Shown here piece after piece: positions 1 through 9,754 of a DNA stretch of 64,000 nucleotides. Each line of letters begins with the position of its first letter. Positions within the stretch are counted from its first letter, which is position 1. This DNA is from Cliona cf. orientalis. Lineage: Eukaryota; Porifera; Demospongiae; Clionaida; Clionaidae. A program made the position numbers and the translations under genes. The notes under the pieces were generated by a model, which was given only the letters and a program-made list of their open reading frames with translations, made no database searches and was not told where the DNA came from. The stretch lies in the NCBI GenBank assembly GCA_963930775.1, contig OZ005689.1, positions 18,747,775-18,811,774 of the forward strand, read 5' to 3'.

Positions 1-503
1 CGCCGTTTTTTAGGCTTGTTATTCCCAGTGCTTTTAAGTCCGTCACACCACAGCTGAATTTTACAGTTTGTTGCACGCATCTCTCTCCATACATCTGCCA
101 AGTCTTCGGTTCTGATCGTTACCACTCTATCACCAGGACCCTGAACGTACCCCACATCAAAGTCATCACAATCCTTTACATCACCTCCAAGTCTATCCTT
201 GATCAACTCCTTCAAATCATCCGAGTCTGAAACTTGGGTGGTATCTATGTGACGAAGAGTAAAGGTTTTCACATCCCTTGAATTTTCCTTTGAAACGGCT
301 TTTAGGAACACCTTGTCAATTGGAGATACTTTTGGCGGTTGGCGGGTACGCCGCGGGGCATGTGGCATCTGAGCGGCTGTGATCCCTACCCCAGGCGCCA
401 TAGGAGTGACCAGTACCTGCCTGATTGTGCCATTCCCAGCTTGTGCCCCATTGTTTAAGTCGATTACAGCCACAGACTGAGAGAAACGCTGGTTACTATC
501 CAT
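1..503 (-). CDS. Partial unknown protein, PB1/ubiquitin-like region, runs off window
   Basis: An uninterrupted reading frame of 167 codons starts at an ATG at 503 and is still open at the left edge, so the C-terminus is missing. The first 75 residues are low in structure and rich in Gln, Pro and Arg. From about residue 78 to 156 there is a compact alternating pattern (FTLRHIDTT, DDLKELIKDRLGGDV, DFDVGYVQG, LWCDGL) that resembles a PB1 or ubiquitin-like fold; this is a judgement from the pattern, not a search. A Lys/Arg-rich stretch follows. Similar N-terminal modules occur in large uncharacterised sponge and cnidarian protein families, some of them transposon-borne, so it may be a host gene or an element gene. 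I do not recognise a function. There is no intron in the visible part. Confidence 0.6.
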   Translation of the reverse strand, partial: MDSNQRFSQSVAVIDLNNGAQAGNGTIRQVLVTPMAPGVGITAAQMPHAPRRTRQPPKVSPIDKVFLKAVSKENSRDVKTFTLRHIDTTQVSDSDDLKELIKDRLGGDVKDCDDFDVGYVQGPGDRVVTIRTEDLADVWREMRATNCKIQLWCDGLKSTGNNKPKKR

Positions 504-1093
504 GGCAGAGCTTGAACTCATCCAGCCTAAGATCCGCTGACTCGACTACATGCATGTGCCACATGCGACATGCGCCCGCATATGCATGTCCAGCAATCAC
601 GAGCTAGCGCTATAGCCTAGCCTAGCTATATATAGCCCTAGCCACTTTGTGCACCACGTGTTCATTCTTTCTGAGCATGCGCAAAGGAAACAGGACAACG
701 AACCTGAAAAGCGCTGTACACTGTAACTAGCCTTCCTTTCTCTCAATTTATTTCATACACATGACTTGTACACAAGCGTAAATTTAATGGGTGCACTCAA
801 AAATGTGAGAAATGCATGAGAGGGACAGCCTGCATGGGGTCAAGGACTGATAATTTAAAATTATTACCTGTCATAAACTCCTTTTTCGCCAAATTCACTT
901 GGAATAACTGTTACACGTTGCTTTTTTTTGTTTGATCATATTCATGAATGTAGTTGTAGATGTCGGCTCTCTGTCGGTATGAGATTTGTCCCAGTAGCAT
1001 TTCAGCAGTGAGATTGGTAAGAAGCTTGGTTTGGAATGCCGTCATGTGTGATGATAGAAAATAAGGAAGCTGATGATAGTTATCATCATAATA
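504..1093. other. Intergenic stretch, no gene seen
   Basis: About 590 bases with no coding frame I can support. It contains a TATATATAG motif at 627-636, roughly 125 bases upstream of the minus-strand start at 503, which could serve as a TATA box. CATG-rich words (ACATGCATG and similar) between 547 and 600 are typical of the whole window. Nothing else stands out. Confidence 0.4.
627..636 (-). promoter_or_regulatory. Possible TATA box upstream of the gene at 1-503
   Basis: The self-complementary word CTATATATAG sits about 125 bases before the minus-strand ATG at 503. The spacing allows a short 5' UTR. There is no further promoter evidence, so this is only a candidate. Confidence 0.2.
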
Positions 1094-1683
1094 TTATATT
1101 GCTTCCGAATCATTGCCATTTGTGTGAAATCCATACAACTGAGTGAAGGAACACCCTTTCCAATTGTTTTGGCAGTACTTCCTGAAATGTGTACCATTGG
1201 CTGTACCTATGTCATCACTGTATATGATTGGGAAGCTTGGTCCATCTGCTCGAACCAGCAGATCTTCTCCATAGAGCTTGCACTTATTGTTGGCTGATAT
1301 CAGGACAATCCCCAGCGATTTCCCTTGAAAACCTTCCTTTATCAATTCTCTTTGTAGATCGCTGTCCATGCATCCTCATCCAAGTACTTCACATTCTCCA
1401 CTAAAACTTTATTCTCATCGATAGAAGGAATTGCACTGCCAGGACATTTTGCAAAACTAAATCTGGTAACTAGCTCCCAGTACTTAGGAGTATCTTTGTG
1501 CACAGAGTAAGCAGCAAATGATAGCCTTCTTAGCACAGAAATATCACTACACACACAACTGGCTTCTTGCAACATCCTAATGATAATTTCTAGATCCGCT
1601 AACAGATGGTAATGAAAAGTCCTAATTTTGCACTTGTACATGTAATTGGATACACTATACTGGTGTACGTGTATTAACAGCAC
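1094..1683 (-). pseudogene. Unknown protein remnant in two overlapping frames
   Basis: Two minus-strand frames (1683-1342 and 1369-1094) overlap by 28 bases and together read like one protein. The first ends with an acidic, Trp-containing segment (YLDEDAWTAIYKE). The second begins within the same bases and continues with LIKEGFQGKSLGIVLI and a Cys-containing tail (YCQNNWKGC). The simplest reading is one gene with a single frame change near 1345-1365. An intron joining the frames is also possible, but I see no good GT-AG pair. No family is recognised. Composition and position among transposons suggest an element-borne gene, but that is inference. Confidence 0.35.
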
Positions 1684-1779
1684 AGCATGAGATATTTCGA
1701 ATTTACCATGTGCTCATCAGGTAATTAGAGTGCAGCTGTTTTTGCCAGTGTTAGAATCGAGTGGATCAGAACAGCAGAA

Positions 1780-1890
1780 ATGGCTACCACTCCAGAGACA
1801 TGGGGCAAAATGAAAGAGACGAGACATAGATTAGAGAACGGTTGGAAGTTGGATATAGATTGGTCACTTTTTCCAGATACTCTCAAAAAT
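1780..1890 (+). CDS. Possible first exon of an unknown gene
   Basis: An ATG at 1780 opens 37 codons rich in charged residues and Trp (WGKMKETRHRLENGWKLDID) and ends exactly at a good splice donor, GTAAGC, at 1891. No second exon is visible before the LTR element at 2475, so if this was a gene the element may lie in its first intron or may have separated it from the rest. The support is only an ATG, coding-like composition and a donor. Confidence 0.25.
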
Positions 1891-2204
1891 GTAAGCTTAT
1901 TTGTAATATTTGTGCATAATTTAATTTTATTGAAGTGTAGTAGCTTGCAAGAGGTAGCTACAAGTAACCAAAAGTACATAATACAGTGCATGTATATTGA
2001 GTAGAAAATGTGGATGTATCAAAATGTACATAAGTGTCTTGAGAGTTTGAATAGCTACAACTACATTAATGTTTGTATACTTAGCTAACATTTGAGATGG
2101 TCAACACTGGCAATAGTAATTGTCCATAAATTATGAGGTTAATCTAGGTAGTACCTCTGAACCACATCACTACTATTGGGCTATTCCATTTAATAGCCAT
2201 ACAC

Positions 2205-2470
2205 CCCCTATGGATGAACAACTCAAGTACTTTTACCCCCTAGATTTAATTAGTGGTGATGTACCCCCCTTGACACAATCTCTTCATTTTGAACCCCCCT
2301 AGACATTCAATCATTTGGGCTTAAATGCTCCCCAGACACAATCTATTCTAATTCAATCCCCAGACATTAAATGGCGTGAAAGAATGCCCCCCAGACGCTC
2401 AATTAAAGGTACATAATGACCCCCAGACACAATCTGCTCAACTTCAAGCACCAGATCATCAATAGACGTG
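2205..2470. repeat. Degenerate tandem repeat, core CCCCAGACA
   Basis: Roughly six units of 28 to 36 bases, each led by a C-run followed by (A/T)GACA and an A/T-rich tail (CCCCCAGACACAATCT and variants), lie in a row. Units are diverged from one another. The LTR element at 2475 was inserted at the downstream edge of this array. Confidence 0.5.
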
Positions 2471-2474
2471 CTTA

Positions 2475-2754
2475 TGTAACGACAACCAGATGTGACAGCC
2501 CTAGCCCTGAAATAGTTGGTCCCGACTCGCACTGAACTACTATTGACTTGAGTCATAACAATTATCACTTTGTATTGTTTCATGTCACCGTCCCTAATTT
2601 GTGTATGTCTGATTCACCTTCTGTGATCCACCCTAACTTTCCTATATAAGGGTACAGTTATCTAAGCCCTGCCGCAGTATTCTATTTCCAGTATTCAATA
2701 TATTATTGCCACTTGAAGAACTCTAGGCGCGAGCTATCGCTGCTGCACGTTACA
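2475..2754 (+). repeat. 5' LTR of the Gypsy element
   Basis: A 280-bp LTR with TG...CA ends. A TATA-like word CCTATATAAGG lies near 2640-2650 and would drive the element's transcript. It is nearly identical to the 292-bp right LTR. Confidence 0.95.
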
Positions 2755-2755
2755 C

Positions 2756-2773
2756 TGGTGTCAGAAGTGGGAT
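2756..2773 (+). other. Primer-binding site, tRNA-Leu type
   Basis: TGGTGTCAGAAGTGGGAT begins one base after the left LTR. It is complementary to the CCA-tailed 3' end of an animal tRNA-Leu, which would prime minus-strand DNA synthesis. Confidence 0.8.
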
Positions 2774-2800
2774 CCACTCGCCAATTGGTGATTTAGCAAC

Positions 2801-3760
2801 ATGTCTGACGATGAAGAGCCTCAACCACCCACTGCAGCAGCATCCACCGCCCCCACAGCCCCTGTGCGAATGAGTGTTCGACCTCCATCGAAATTCTCTG
2901 CTTCAGCTGATCTACAGTTGTGGCTACTGAGGTTCGAATTGTACATCCGAGAAGCAAACATTTCAGCTGCACAGAGAGTGAAAGAGCTGCTACCTCTTCT
3001 GGAAGATGAACCATTTCGAGTGGTGAATCAGCAGGGCCTAGTGGGATCAGAGGATTACGACGCTGTGAAAGCCTGCTTACTACAACGTTTTGCCCCCGAT
3101 GGCAGTGAGCTAGAGTGGCAGTTTCTTCTACAAAATAGCACGCAGAAGCAGAGTGACAAATTGTCAGAATTTGCAGGAGAGCTGAGGGTACTGGTTGCTA
3201 AAGCGTACCCCCGCTGGCCAGATGACCAACGCAACGACTTAGTTCGAAACCAGTTTATTCGAGGGGTGAGGTCATCATCTATCCAATTGCAGCTCATGCG
3301 AGAGATGCCTGCAACCCTTGACGCTGCGCTAGAATTGGCCAGGAAACTGGAAATAGTAGAGGAGTCACAGAAAAGGCTTCAGCGAAACAGACAGCAGGCA
3401 GAGCTATGCAGCATTGCTATTGATGACACAAGCTCCGAAGATGTCCTCCAAGCCAATGCTGCCCAACCCAGACGACCACCTGTTGGACCAAGAGATACTA
3501 GTGTCCAGGAGCTTGCTGCCCAAGTTAGGAAGCTAACTGAAGAGCTGGCAGCTCTGCGTAGTGAGCAACAGAAAGTGTCTTCCCGTCCACCTGGACGACG
3601 TACTTCTGGGTGGCGAGGAAAGTGCTGGAACTGTGGGATGCCAGGGCACCTACAACGCAACTGCCCTGAACCCCCTCGGCAACCATCCGATTCCCAAGGA
3701 CAGCAACCTTTAAACTACCATGGGCCGGTGGGAGAGGTCAACCGCCGGCCGTCTCAATAA
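2801..3760 (+). CDS. Gypsy gag polyprotein region
   Basis: A 319-residue frame opens at an ATG 46 bases past the left LTR. It has an acidic and Pro/Ala-rich start, a helical capsid-like body (RFELYIREANI, LLPLLEDEPFR, FAPDGSELEWQF) and, near residue 278, a single zinc knuckle C-x2-C-x4-H-x4-C (CWNCGMPGHLQRNC). Length and layout fit Gypsy gag proteins. It would form the particle and bind element RNA. The pol region lies downstream in other frames, a common arrangement in the family. Confidence 0.9.
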   Translation: MSDDEEPQPPTAAASTAPTAPVRMSVRPPSKFSASADLQLWLLRFELYIREANISAAQRVKELLPLLEDEPFRVVNQQGLVGSEDYDAVKACLLQRFAPDGSELEWQFLLQNSTQKQSDKLSEFAGELRVLVAKAYPRWPDDQRNDLVRNQFIRGVRSSSIQLQLMREMPATLDAALELARKLEIVEESQKRLQRNRQQAELCSIAIDDTSSEDVLQANAAQPRRPPVGPRDTSVQELAAQVRKLTEELAALRSEQQKVSSRPPGRRTSGWRGKCWNCGMPGHLQRNCPEPPRQPSDSQGQQPLNYHGPVGEVNRRPSQ

Positions 3761-3771
3761 AGACCTCTACA

Positions 3772-4300
3772 ATGAGCCAAGATGGAGCAATCGTGAGCAG
3801 TGTTGCTATGGGAATGGCTACCATGGTGCAAGGGAGTGTAGAGGGACAGTCAACTTCTATGCTCGTGGATACAGGATCAGCTGCAACCCTCATAAGAGAC
3901 GACCTCTGGAGAGAAGCAACTAGGGGACGAGACTGTGACTTGGAAGAGCCACCCTACCCAGTGATGGCAGCAAATGGACAGAATTTGAATTTGTTGGGGA
4001 AGGCGGACGTCTCCATACATGTGGGAGGGGTGAAGGCATACCATGGAGTCCTGGTTGCCACTGGCCTAACACAAAGGTGCCTGTTAGGAGCTGATTTTCT
4101 ACAACGGCATGGATGTGTAGTGGATCTTCAGCAGGAGACACTCTTTGCAGGAGGGATGTCTACACCACTAAAACCTATGGATAGCCCAGCTCCATTGGTA
4201 TGTCATCTGTGCATCTCAGAGACGACCACCATCCCAGCACAACACCAAGCTCTTCTTTCTGTCCAACTCCTAGCTCCTAGGAGGCAGGGACGATGTGAGT
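3772..4300 (+). CDS. Gypsy aspartic protease region
   Basis: The retropepsin motif DTGSAATLI is preceded by a hydrophobic strand (MLV) and followed by the flap region and an ADFLQRHGCVVD segment matching the family's second conserved strand. In intact relatives this enzyme cleaves the gag-pol polyprotein. It sits just after gag and before the reverse transcriptase, as expected. Confidence 0.85.
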
Positions 4301-4599
4301 TATGTAGGGGTTGTAGAACCAGAATATAAGTTTGTGGACTGCCGTGGTATACTAGTTGCTCACTCGATATCTTGTGTTAACCACAGTAAAACAATTGTGC
4401 AGGTTCTAAACCCCTCGACTGATGCAGTCACACTCCGAAAGAGTGAACGGATAGGAAAATTTACTAGCTTGGAGGAGGCCTCTGCGGTTGTGTGTACTCT
4501 GGACACTCCTAATCGGCAGTCTTCAATGGAAATTGAAGCTGCCATCAAGAGTTTGGAGGAGAAAGCTGAGAGCACACTGGACCCACTGGAGAAAGCTCA

Positions 4600-6045
4600 G
4601 CTAACCGCATTGCTACATAAATACCAAGACATAATTTCGGTCAATGGTGAAGTTGGGAGAACAAACAAAGTGCAGCACAAGATTGATACACAACAAGCAG
4701 CACCAATCAAGCAACCACCCCGACGTTTGCCAGGGAGTCGTCGCGAGGAAGTACGCAAGCTTTTGGATAAAATGCATGTAATAGAGCCAGCACATGGCCC
4801 TTGGGCCTCGCCAATCGTTTTAGTGCGAAAGAAGGATGGAAGTACTCGTTTTTGTGTCGATTTCCGCAAGCTCAATGGAGTGACCCAAAAGGATGCACAT
4901 TCACTTCCCCGAATCGACGATACTTTGGATGCCCTCAGCGGAGCCCAGTGGTTCTCGACTTTGGATCTAGCCAGCGGTTACTGGCAGGTTGAAGTGGACC
5001 CCTCTGACAAGGAAGAAACGGCTTTCTCAACTCCATTCGGCCTGTACCAGTTTAGAGTAATGCCGTTTGGCCTTTGCAATGCCCCAAGCACCTTTCAATG
5101 GCTTATGGAGCTAGTGCTGCGCGGACTTCAGTGGGAAACCTGTTTAGTCTATCTGGATGACATTATCATCTTCAGCCATACCATTGAAGAACACCTCCAA
5201 AGGTTGAAAGAAGTATTTGATCGGTTGCGTGAAGCAGGCCTGAAGCTGAAGCCCGGAAAATGTCATTTGTTGCAGAAAAGTGTGCACTATCTAGGGCACA
5301 TCGTGTCTAGTAATGGAGTCGAGACAGATCCCGGAAAGACAAAAATTATCAAGGCATGGTCCACACCTACAAAGCTCAAGGAACTTAGACAGTTCCTGGG
5401 CATCACTTCATACTACCGTCGTTTCGTCAAGGATTTTGCTTGCACTGCTGCCCCTCTATACCGCCTGACAGAAGAAGGAAAACCCTGGAACTGGACAGAT
5501 GAATGCCAGGAAGCATTTGAATTGCTAAAGAGGAAGCTCGTTTCACCTCCAATATTGGCATTCCCTGATTTTAACTGCACTTTTGTTGTAGATTATGATG
5601 CCAGCAACAATGGCCTGGGAGCAGTGTTGTCCCAGCTGTCAGATTCCGAGAAAGTAGTGGCGTATGCCAGTCGTACACTGTCTAAAGCAGAAAGGAAATA
5701 CTCTGCAACTCGAAGAGAAACGCTATCTCTTGTGTGGGCTGTTAGACACTTCCGCCCATACCTGTATGGCCGAAAGTTTATTGTTTGCACAGATCATAGT
5801 GCTTTGCAGTGGCTAAGAAGCTTTCGTGAGCCAGAAGGCCAGGTAGCTAGATGGCTTGAACAACTGGCTGAGTTCAACTTTGATGTGGAACACAGACCAG
5901 GCCGGAAGCATGGAAACGCAGATGCTCTGTCACGGCACCCGTGCTCACAGTCCGAGGATGACAGTTCGACTATTGCAGTGAATCAGTGCAGCCAAGGCAG
6001 CTTTTCAGCCCAGCAAGATAGTTTGTTCCCCCAGTGGACACCAGC
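4600..6045 (+). CDS. Gypsy reverse transcriptase and RNase H region
   Basis: Reverse transcriptase motifs appear in order: a polybasic lead-in, WASPIVLVRKKDGSTRFCVD, LPRIDDTLDAL, FSTLDLASGYWQ, the LPFG-equivalent MPFGLCNAPSTFQ, and the catalytic YLDD box near 5150. The thumb and connection follow (FLGITSYYRRF). An RNase H domain follows with DYDASNNGLGAVLSQ, the ETLSLVWA region and TDHSAL, ending in the HRPGRKHGNADALSR segment. This is the typical core of Ty3/Gypsy pol. Directly after it the sequence passes into an inverted copy of the element's 3' part. Confidence 0.9.
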
Positions 6046-6381
6046 AGACATACACAAATTAGGGACGGTGACATGAAACAATACAAAGTGATAATTATTA
6101 TGACTCAAGTGAATAGTAGTTCAGTGCGAGTCGGGACCAACTATTTCAGGGCTAGGGCTGTCACATCTGGTTGTCGTTATACCACTCCCCTCCCTTGAAA
6201 CGGTACGTCCTCGTGCCGATATTGCATGAGTCACGTACTCCCCGTATCGATCCGGAGGTCTCCTGTTGCGCGTTGAACGTCTGAGTTGGGGCTGTTGTGG
6301 AGGAGTCGGAGGGTTTGCATCAGACGCCGATGGCGAATCTTCAGCTGAAGATGCTGGCTGCATATTTGATTCCTCGCTGGA

Positions 6382-7992
6382 CAGTCGTTAAGCCAGCGGT
6401 CCAAAACACGTACAAGCGTTGCAGATCCAGGAAGTGCATCCGGTGGCACATTCCAGTGCATGCAATTTTTGCCGTTTTTATCTATTTTTTCTTACCTGTT
6501 CTATCTAGGCCATCTTTCACTTCTAGGACTCCAAAGACCAGAAGACAGAGTAACTCTTCTACTCTCTGCTCGTTCAATTCCCATAACTCTGAGACATTCG
6601 TGAGCTCCACGGCAAGCGCTTCTGTCCATGCTATTTGCAAGCGCTCACAAAAGTGCCTCGCGCAAAAAGTGGGGCATCTAGGTTCCCTTGGATGGATTCC
6701 CATGATTCAAGTACCATTCAATAGCTCTTGTGTTGCTCTACAATATGAGACTGGAACGAAGTTTTTCCATCGAGCCATTCCAGAGTTACACGCTATTAAA
6801 AATAGTACAAAAATCATTATTTCACCATGTACGTTTACATACAAATCAATGATATTACATAGTACAAGCTAGCTATATAGCTGCTAACTATCAAAGGCCA
6901 TCTTGAACTTTTGCTGAAGGTTGTTGGAGCTTCACAATCAGTCTCCTATTCCACCATCACAGCTATGGTTGATAGAAAGTACTCTTCCAACACTCGATAA
7001 ACCTGATCACAGGAACATCACCTATTGTGTATGTGCATGGGGTCAGGGTCAGAGGGGAGAGAGAGAGAGAGGGAGGGAGGGAGAGAGAGAGAGGGAGAGA
7101 GAGGGAGGAAAGGAAAGAGAAAGAGAGGGGGAGGGGAGGGGGGTGAAGTACCAGAGCACTAGTGAAGTGTTAGCTACCCTCAATTGTAAGTATACGCTCG
7201 GGATTTCCAGCTTTGATGTAAGCTGCTTTACAACACAGACTCTTCCTCTGATGTATCCAGACTACACTGGTAAGGCTCACCCATCCATGGACTTTTTCTA
7301 TGCTGATACACTCGCCTCACACACACTTCTAGCCTCGTACCCAGGCCTGGGTACAAAGCTAACACGCTTCATATTTATATTTACCGTGGCCAACATTCAT
7401 AAATACTTACTAGACTACAGAGAAGGAATCCTTCAATCTGGATGACGATGCCTCCTCCTTAGAAACTTGGAAGTACTCAAGAAATACTCTATATCTTGTC
7501 ATTTACGACTTGTTCTTGGGCAGAAACCTTCGAGAAGATATGGAAAATACCACGCGGTTGTACTGACATTTTGTGATTTTCAATGCTGTGTAACTCTGGA
7601 ACGGCTCAGTGGAAAAACTTCGTTCCAGTCTCATATTGTAGAGCAACACAAGAGCTATGGAATGGTGCTTGAATCATGGGAATCCATCCAAGGGAACCTA
7701 AATACCCCACTTTTTGCGCGAGGCGCTTTTTGTGAGCGCTAACGAGTAGCATGCACAGAAGCGCTTGCCGTGGAGCTCATGAATGTCTCTGGGTTATAGG
7801 ACTTGAACAAGCAGAAAGTAGAAGAGTTGCTCTGTCTTCTGGTCTTTGTTTCGAGTCCTAGAAGTGAAAGATGGCCTAGATAGAACAAGTAAGATAAATA
7901 GATAAAAAAACGGCAAAAATTGCATGCATTGGAATGTGCCACCGGATGCACTTCCTGGATCTGCAACAATTGGACTGCTTGCTTAACGGCTG
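6382..7992. mobile_element. Foldback element, copy 1 (1.6 kb, about 430-bp inverted arms)
   Basis: Left arm 6382 to about 6800 and right arm about 7570 to 7992 are inverted repeats, starting CAGTCGTTAAGCCAGCGG and ending in its diverged complement. A 4-bp duplication TGGA (6378-6381 and 7993-7996) flanks it. The uninterrupted Gypsy sequence at about 9260-9285 shows the empty site with a single TGGA. This proves that the whole 1.6 kb arrived as one unit rather than as two independent repeats. The interior (about 6800-7570) holds a (GA)n tract and no recognisable gene, so this copy is non-autonomous. A second copy lies at 37430-41018. The superfamily is unclear; 4-bp duplications occur in Sola- and Academ-type elements, among others. 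Confidence 0.85.
7055..7145. repeat. (GA)n purine tract
   Basis: About 90 bases of GA/GGGA repeats on the plus strand, in the interior of foldback copy 1. Confidence 0.9.
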
Positions 7993-8359
7993 TGGACAGC
8001 AATGAAGAATAGTGCGATAGTGGCGGAGTCGACTGCTCTTTCTCACTACGGCCCTTGTAGTGTTTTAGCCGATCTGAGAGAACCACCAGCCGTTTTCTTT
8101 TGTTGTTTGCACTCCGGATTCTGTAGACGACATCACTCAAAACTTTGATAATTTCGTACGGCCCTTGCCACTGGTGAATGAAGCCAGACTTGGTCCCCAA
8201 CAGTGTAAGGGCTGACCTGTGTTCGTCTATCATACAGCAGCTTTTGTCTTTTCTGCTCCACATCAGTGTTATTTCGGACCAATTTGTAGGCATCTGCGAG
8301 TCGGTTTCGTAGCTTTAGTGCAAATTCGCTTGGAGACTCAAAAGTTTCGTCGGGTGGGA

Positions 8360-9450
8360 AATCCACTTGAGCGAGTCGCCATGGATATCCGGGGCCCACT
8401 CCCAGAAACGCCTCGTGGCAACAAGTATATACTTGTGCTTGGGGACTACTTCACCAAGTGGACGGAAGCCTATGCAATGCAAAATATGGAGGCTGTTAAT
8501 GTGGCTAGGATTTTTGTGAATGAATTTGTCTCTCGTTTCGGTGTACCCGACTCCTTGCACACCGATCAGGGGAAAAATTTCGATTCCATGTTGCTCAAGG
8601 AAGTATGCAGACTGTTGGGTGTAGAAAAGACTCGTACGACCCCCTACCATCCTCAATCAGATGGCCTTGTTGAGCGGTTTAACCGCACTCTGCTTAACAT
8701 GCTCAGCATTATTGCTACAGAGAAGGAAGACGGGTGGGACCTTCAGCTACCAACTGCTATGCTTGCTTATCGTACTAGCATCCACGAAACAACAAAAGCC
8801 ACCCCCTTCAGCTTAATGTTTGGACGTGAAGCGAAGCTACCGGTTGATGTTGTGTACGGTTCCCCACCCGACGAAACTTTTGAGTCTCCAAGCGAATTTG
8901 CACTAAAGCTACGAGACCGACTCGCAGATGCCTACAAATTGGTCCGAAATAACACTGATGTGGAGCAGAAAAGACAAAAGCTGCTGTATGATAGACGAAC
9001 ACAGGTCAGCCCTTACACTGTTGGGGACCAAGTCTGGCTTCATTCACCAGCAGTTCGAAGGGGCAAGTCACGCAAGCTACACCGACCATGGCAAGGGCCG
9101 TACGAAATTATCGAAGTTTTGAGTGATGTCGTCTACAGAACCTGGAGTGCAAACAACAAAAGAAAACGGCTGGTGGTTCACTCAGATCGGCTAAAACACT
9201 ACAAGGGCCGTAGTGAGAAAGAGCAGTCGACTCCGCCACTATCGCACTATTCTTCATTGCTGTCCAGCGAGGAATCAAATATGCAGCCAGCATCTTCAGC
9301 TGAAGATTCGCCATCGGCGTCTGATGCAAACCCTCCGACTCCTCCACAACAGCCCCAACTCAGACGTTCAACGCGCAACAGGAGACCTCCGGATCGATAC
9401 GGGGAGTATGTGACTCATGCAATATCGGCACGAGGACGTACCGTTTCAAG
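8360..9450 (+). CDS. Gypsy integrase region with C-terminal GPY/F-like module
   Basis: The frame shows an integrase catalytic core: GDYFTKWTEAYA around the first Asp, LHTDQGKNFDS around the second, and PYHPQSDGLVERFNRTL carrying the Glu. Near residues 295-320 of the frame lie VGDQVWLHSP and RPWQGPYEIIEVLSD, the GPY/F-type module that helps choose target sites. The tail is Ser/Pro-rich with basic patches. It lies immediately before the polypurine tract and right LTR, as in the family. Confidence 0.9.
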
Positions 9451-9462
9451 GGAGGGGAGTGG
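9446..9462 (+). other. Polypurine tract of the Gypsy element
   Basis: CAAGGGAGGGGAGTGG directly abuts the right LTR and would prime plus-strand DNA synthesis. Confidence 0.85.
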
Positions 9463-9754
9463 TGTAACGACAACCAGATGTGATAGCCCTAGCCCTGAAA
9501 TAGTTGGTCCCGACTCGCACTGAACTACTATTGACTTGAGTCATAACAATTATCACTTTGTATTGTTTCATGTCACCGTCCCTAATTTGTGTATGTCTGA
9601 TTCACCTTCTGTGATCCACCCTAACTTTCCTATATAAGGGTACAGTTATCTAAGCCCTGCCGCAGTATTCTATGGAATCATTTTCCAGTATTCAATATAA
9701 TATTGTTGCCACTTGAAGAACTCTAGGCGCGAGCTATCGCTGCTGCACGTTACA
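9463..9754 (+). repeat. 3' LTR of the Gypsy element
   Basis: A 292-bp LTR, nearly identical to the left one. It is 12 bases longer through two short insertions in its last third. CTTA, the target duplication, follows at 9755-9758. Confidence 0.95.

Larger units (their letters stand above)
6046..8355 (-). other. Inverted copy of the Gypsy element's own 3' part
   Basis: Read on the minus strand, 8355 down to 7997 and 6377 down to 6046 matches the direct sequence at about 8865-9600 of the same element: the end of pol followed by part of the LTR. The two pieces are adjacent in the direct copy but are separated here by the foldback element at 6382-7992. The left join falls on a short shared word (GACATACACAAATT). 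The intact direct partner gives an empty-site reference for the foldback insertion. Confidence 0.9.
2475..9754 (+). mobile_element. Ty3/Gypsy LTR retrotransposon, broken (fossil)
   Basis: The element is bounded by two direct LTRs (2475-2754 and 9463-9754) that start TG and end CA, inside a 4-bp target duplication CTTA (2471-2474 and 9755-9758). A primer-binding site matching the 3' end of tRNA-Leu follows the left LTR, and a purine tract precedes the right one. In order it carries gag with a zinc knuckle, protease, reverse transcriptase and RNase H, then an integrase region with a GPY/F-type C-terminal module, the Ty3/Gypsy gene order. The two LTRs differ by very few substitutions plus two short length differences, so insertion looks recent. 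The middle is rearranged: an inverted copy of the element's own 3' part lies there and has itself received a foldback element. I judge the element broken, with about three or four breaks. Confidence 0.95.

Noticed and set aside
6297-6872. Long plus-strand frame spanning the Gypsy inverted copy and the foldback arm
   Set aside because: It crosses an element boundary and has no coding signature; it is chance openness. The same arm sequence gives similar frames at 37168-37921 and 40543-41075.
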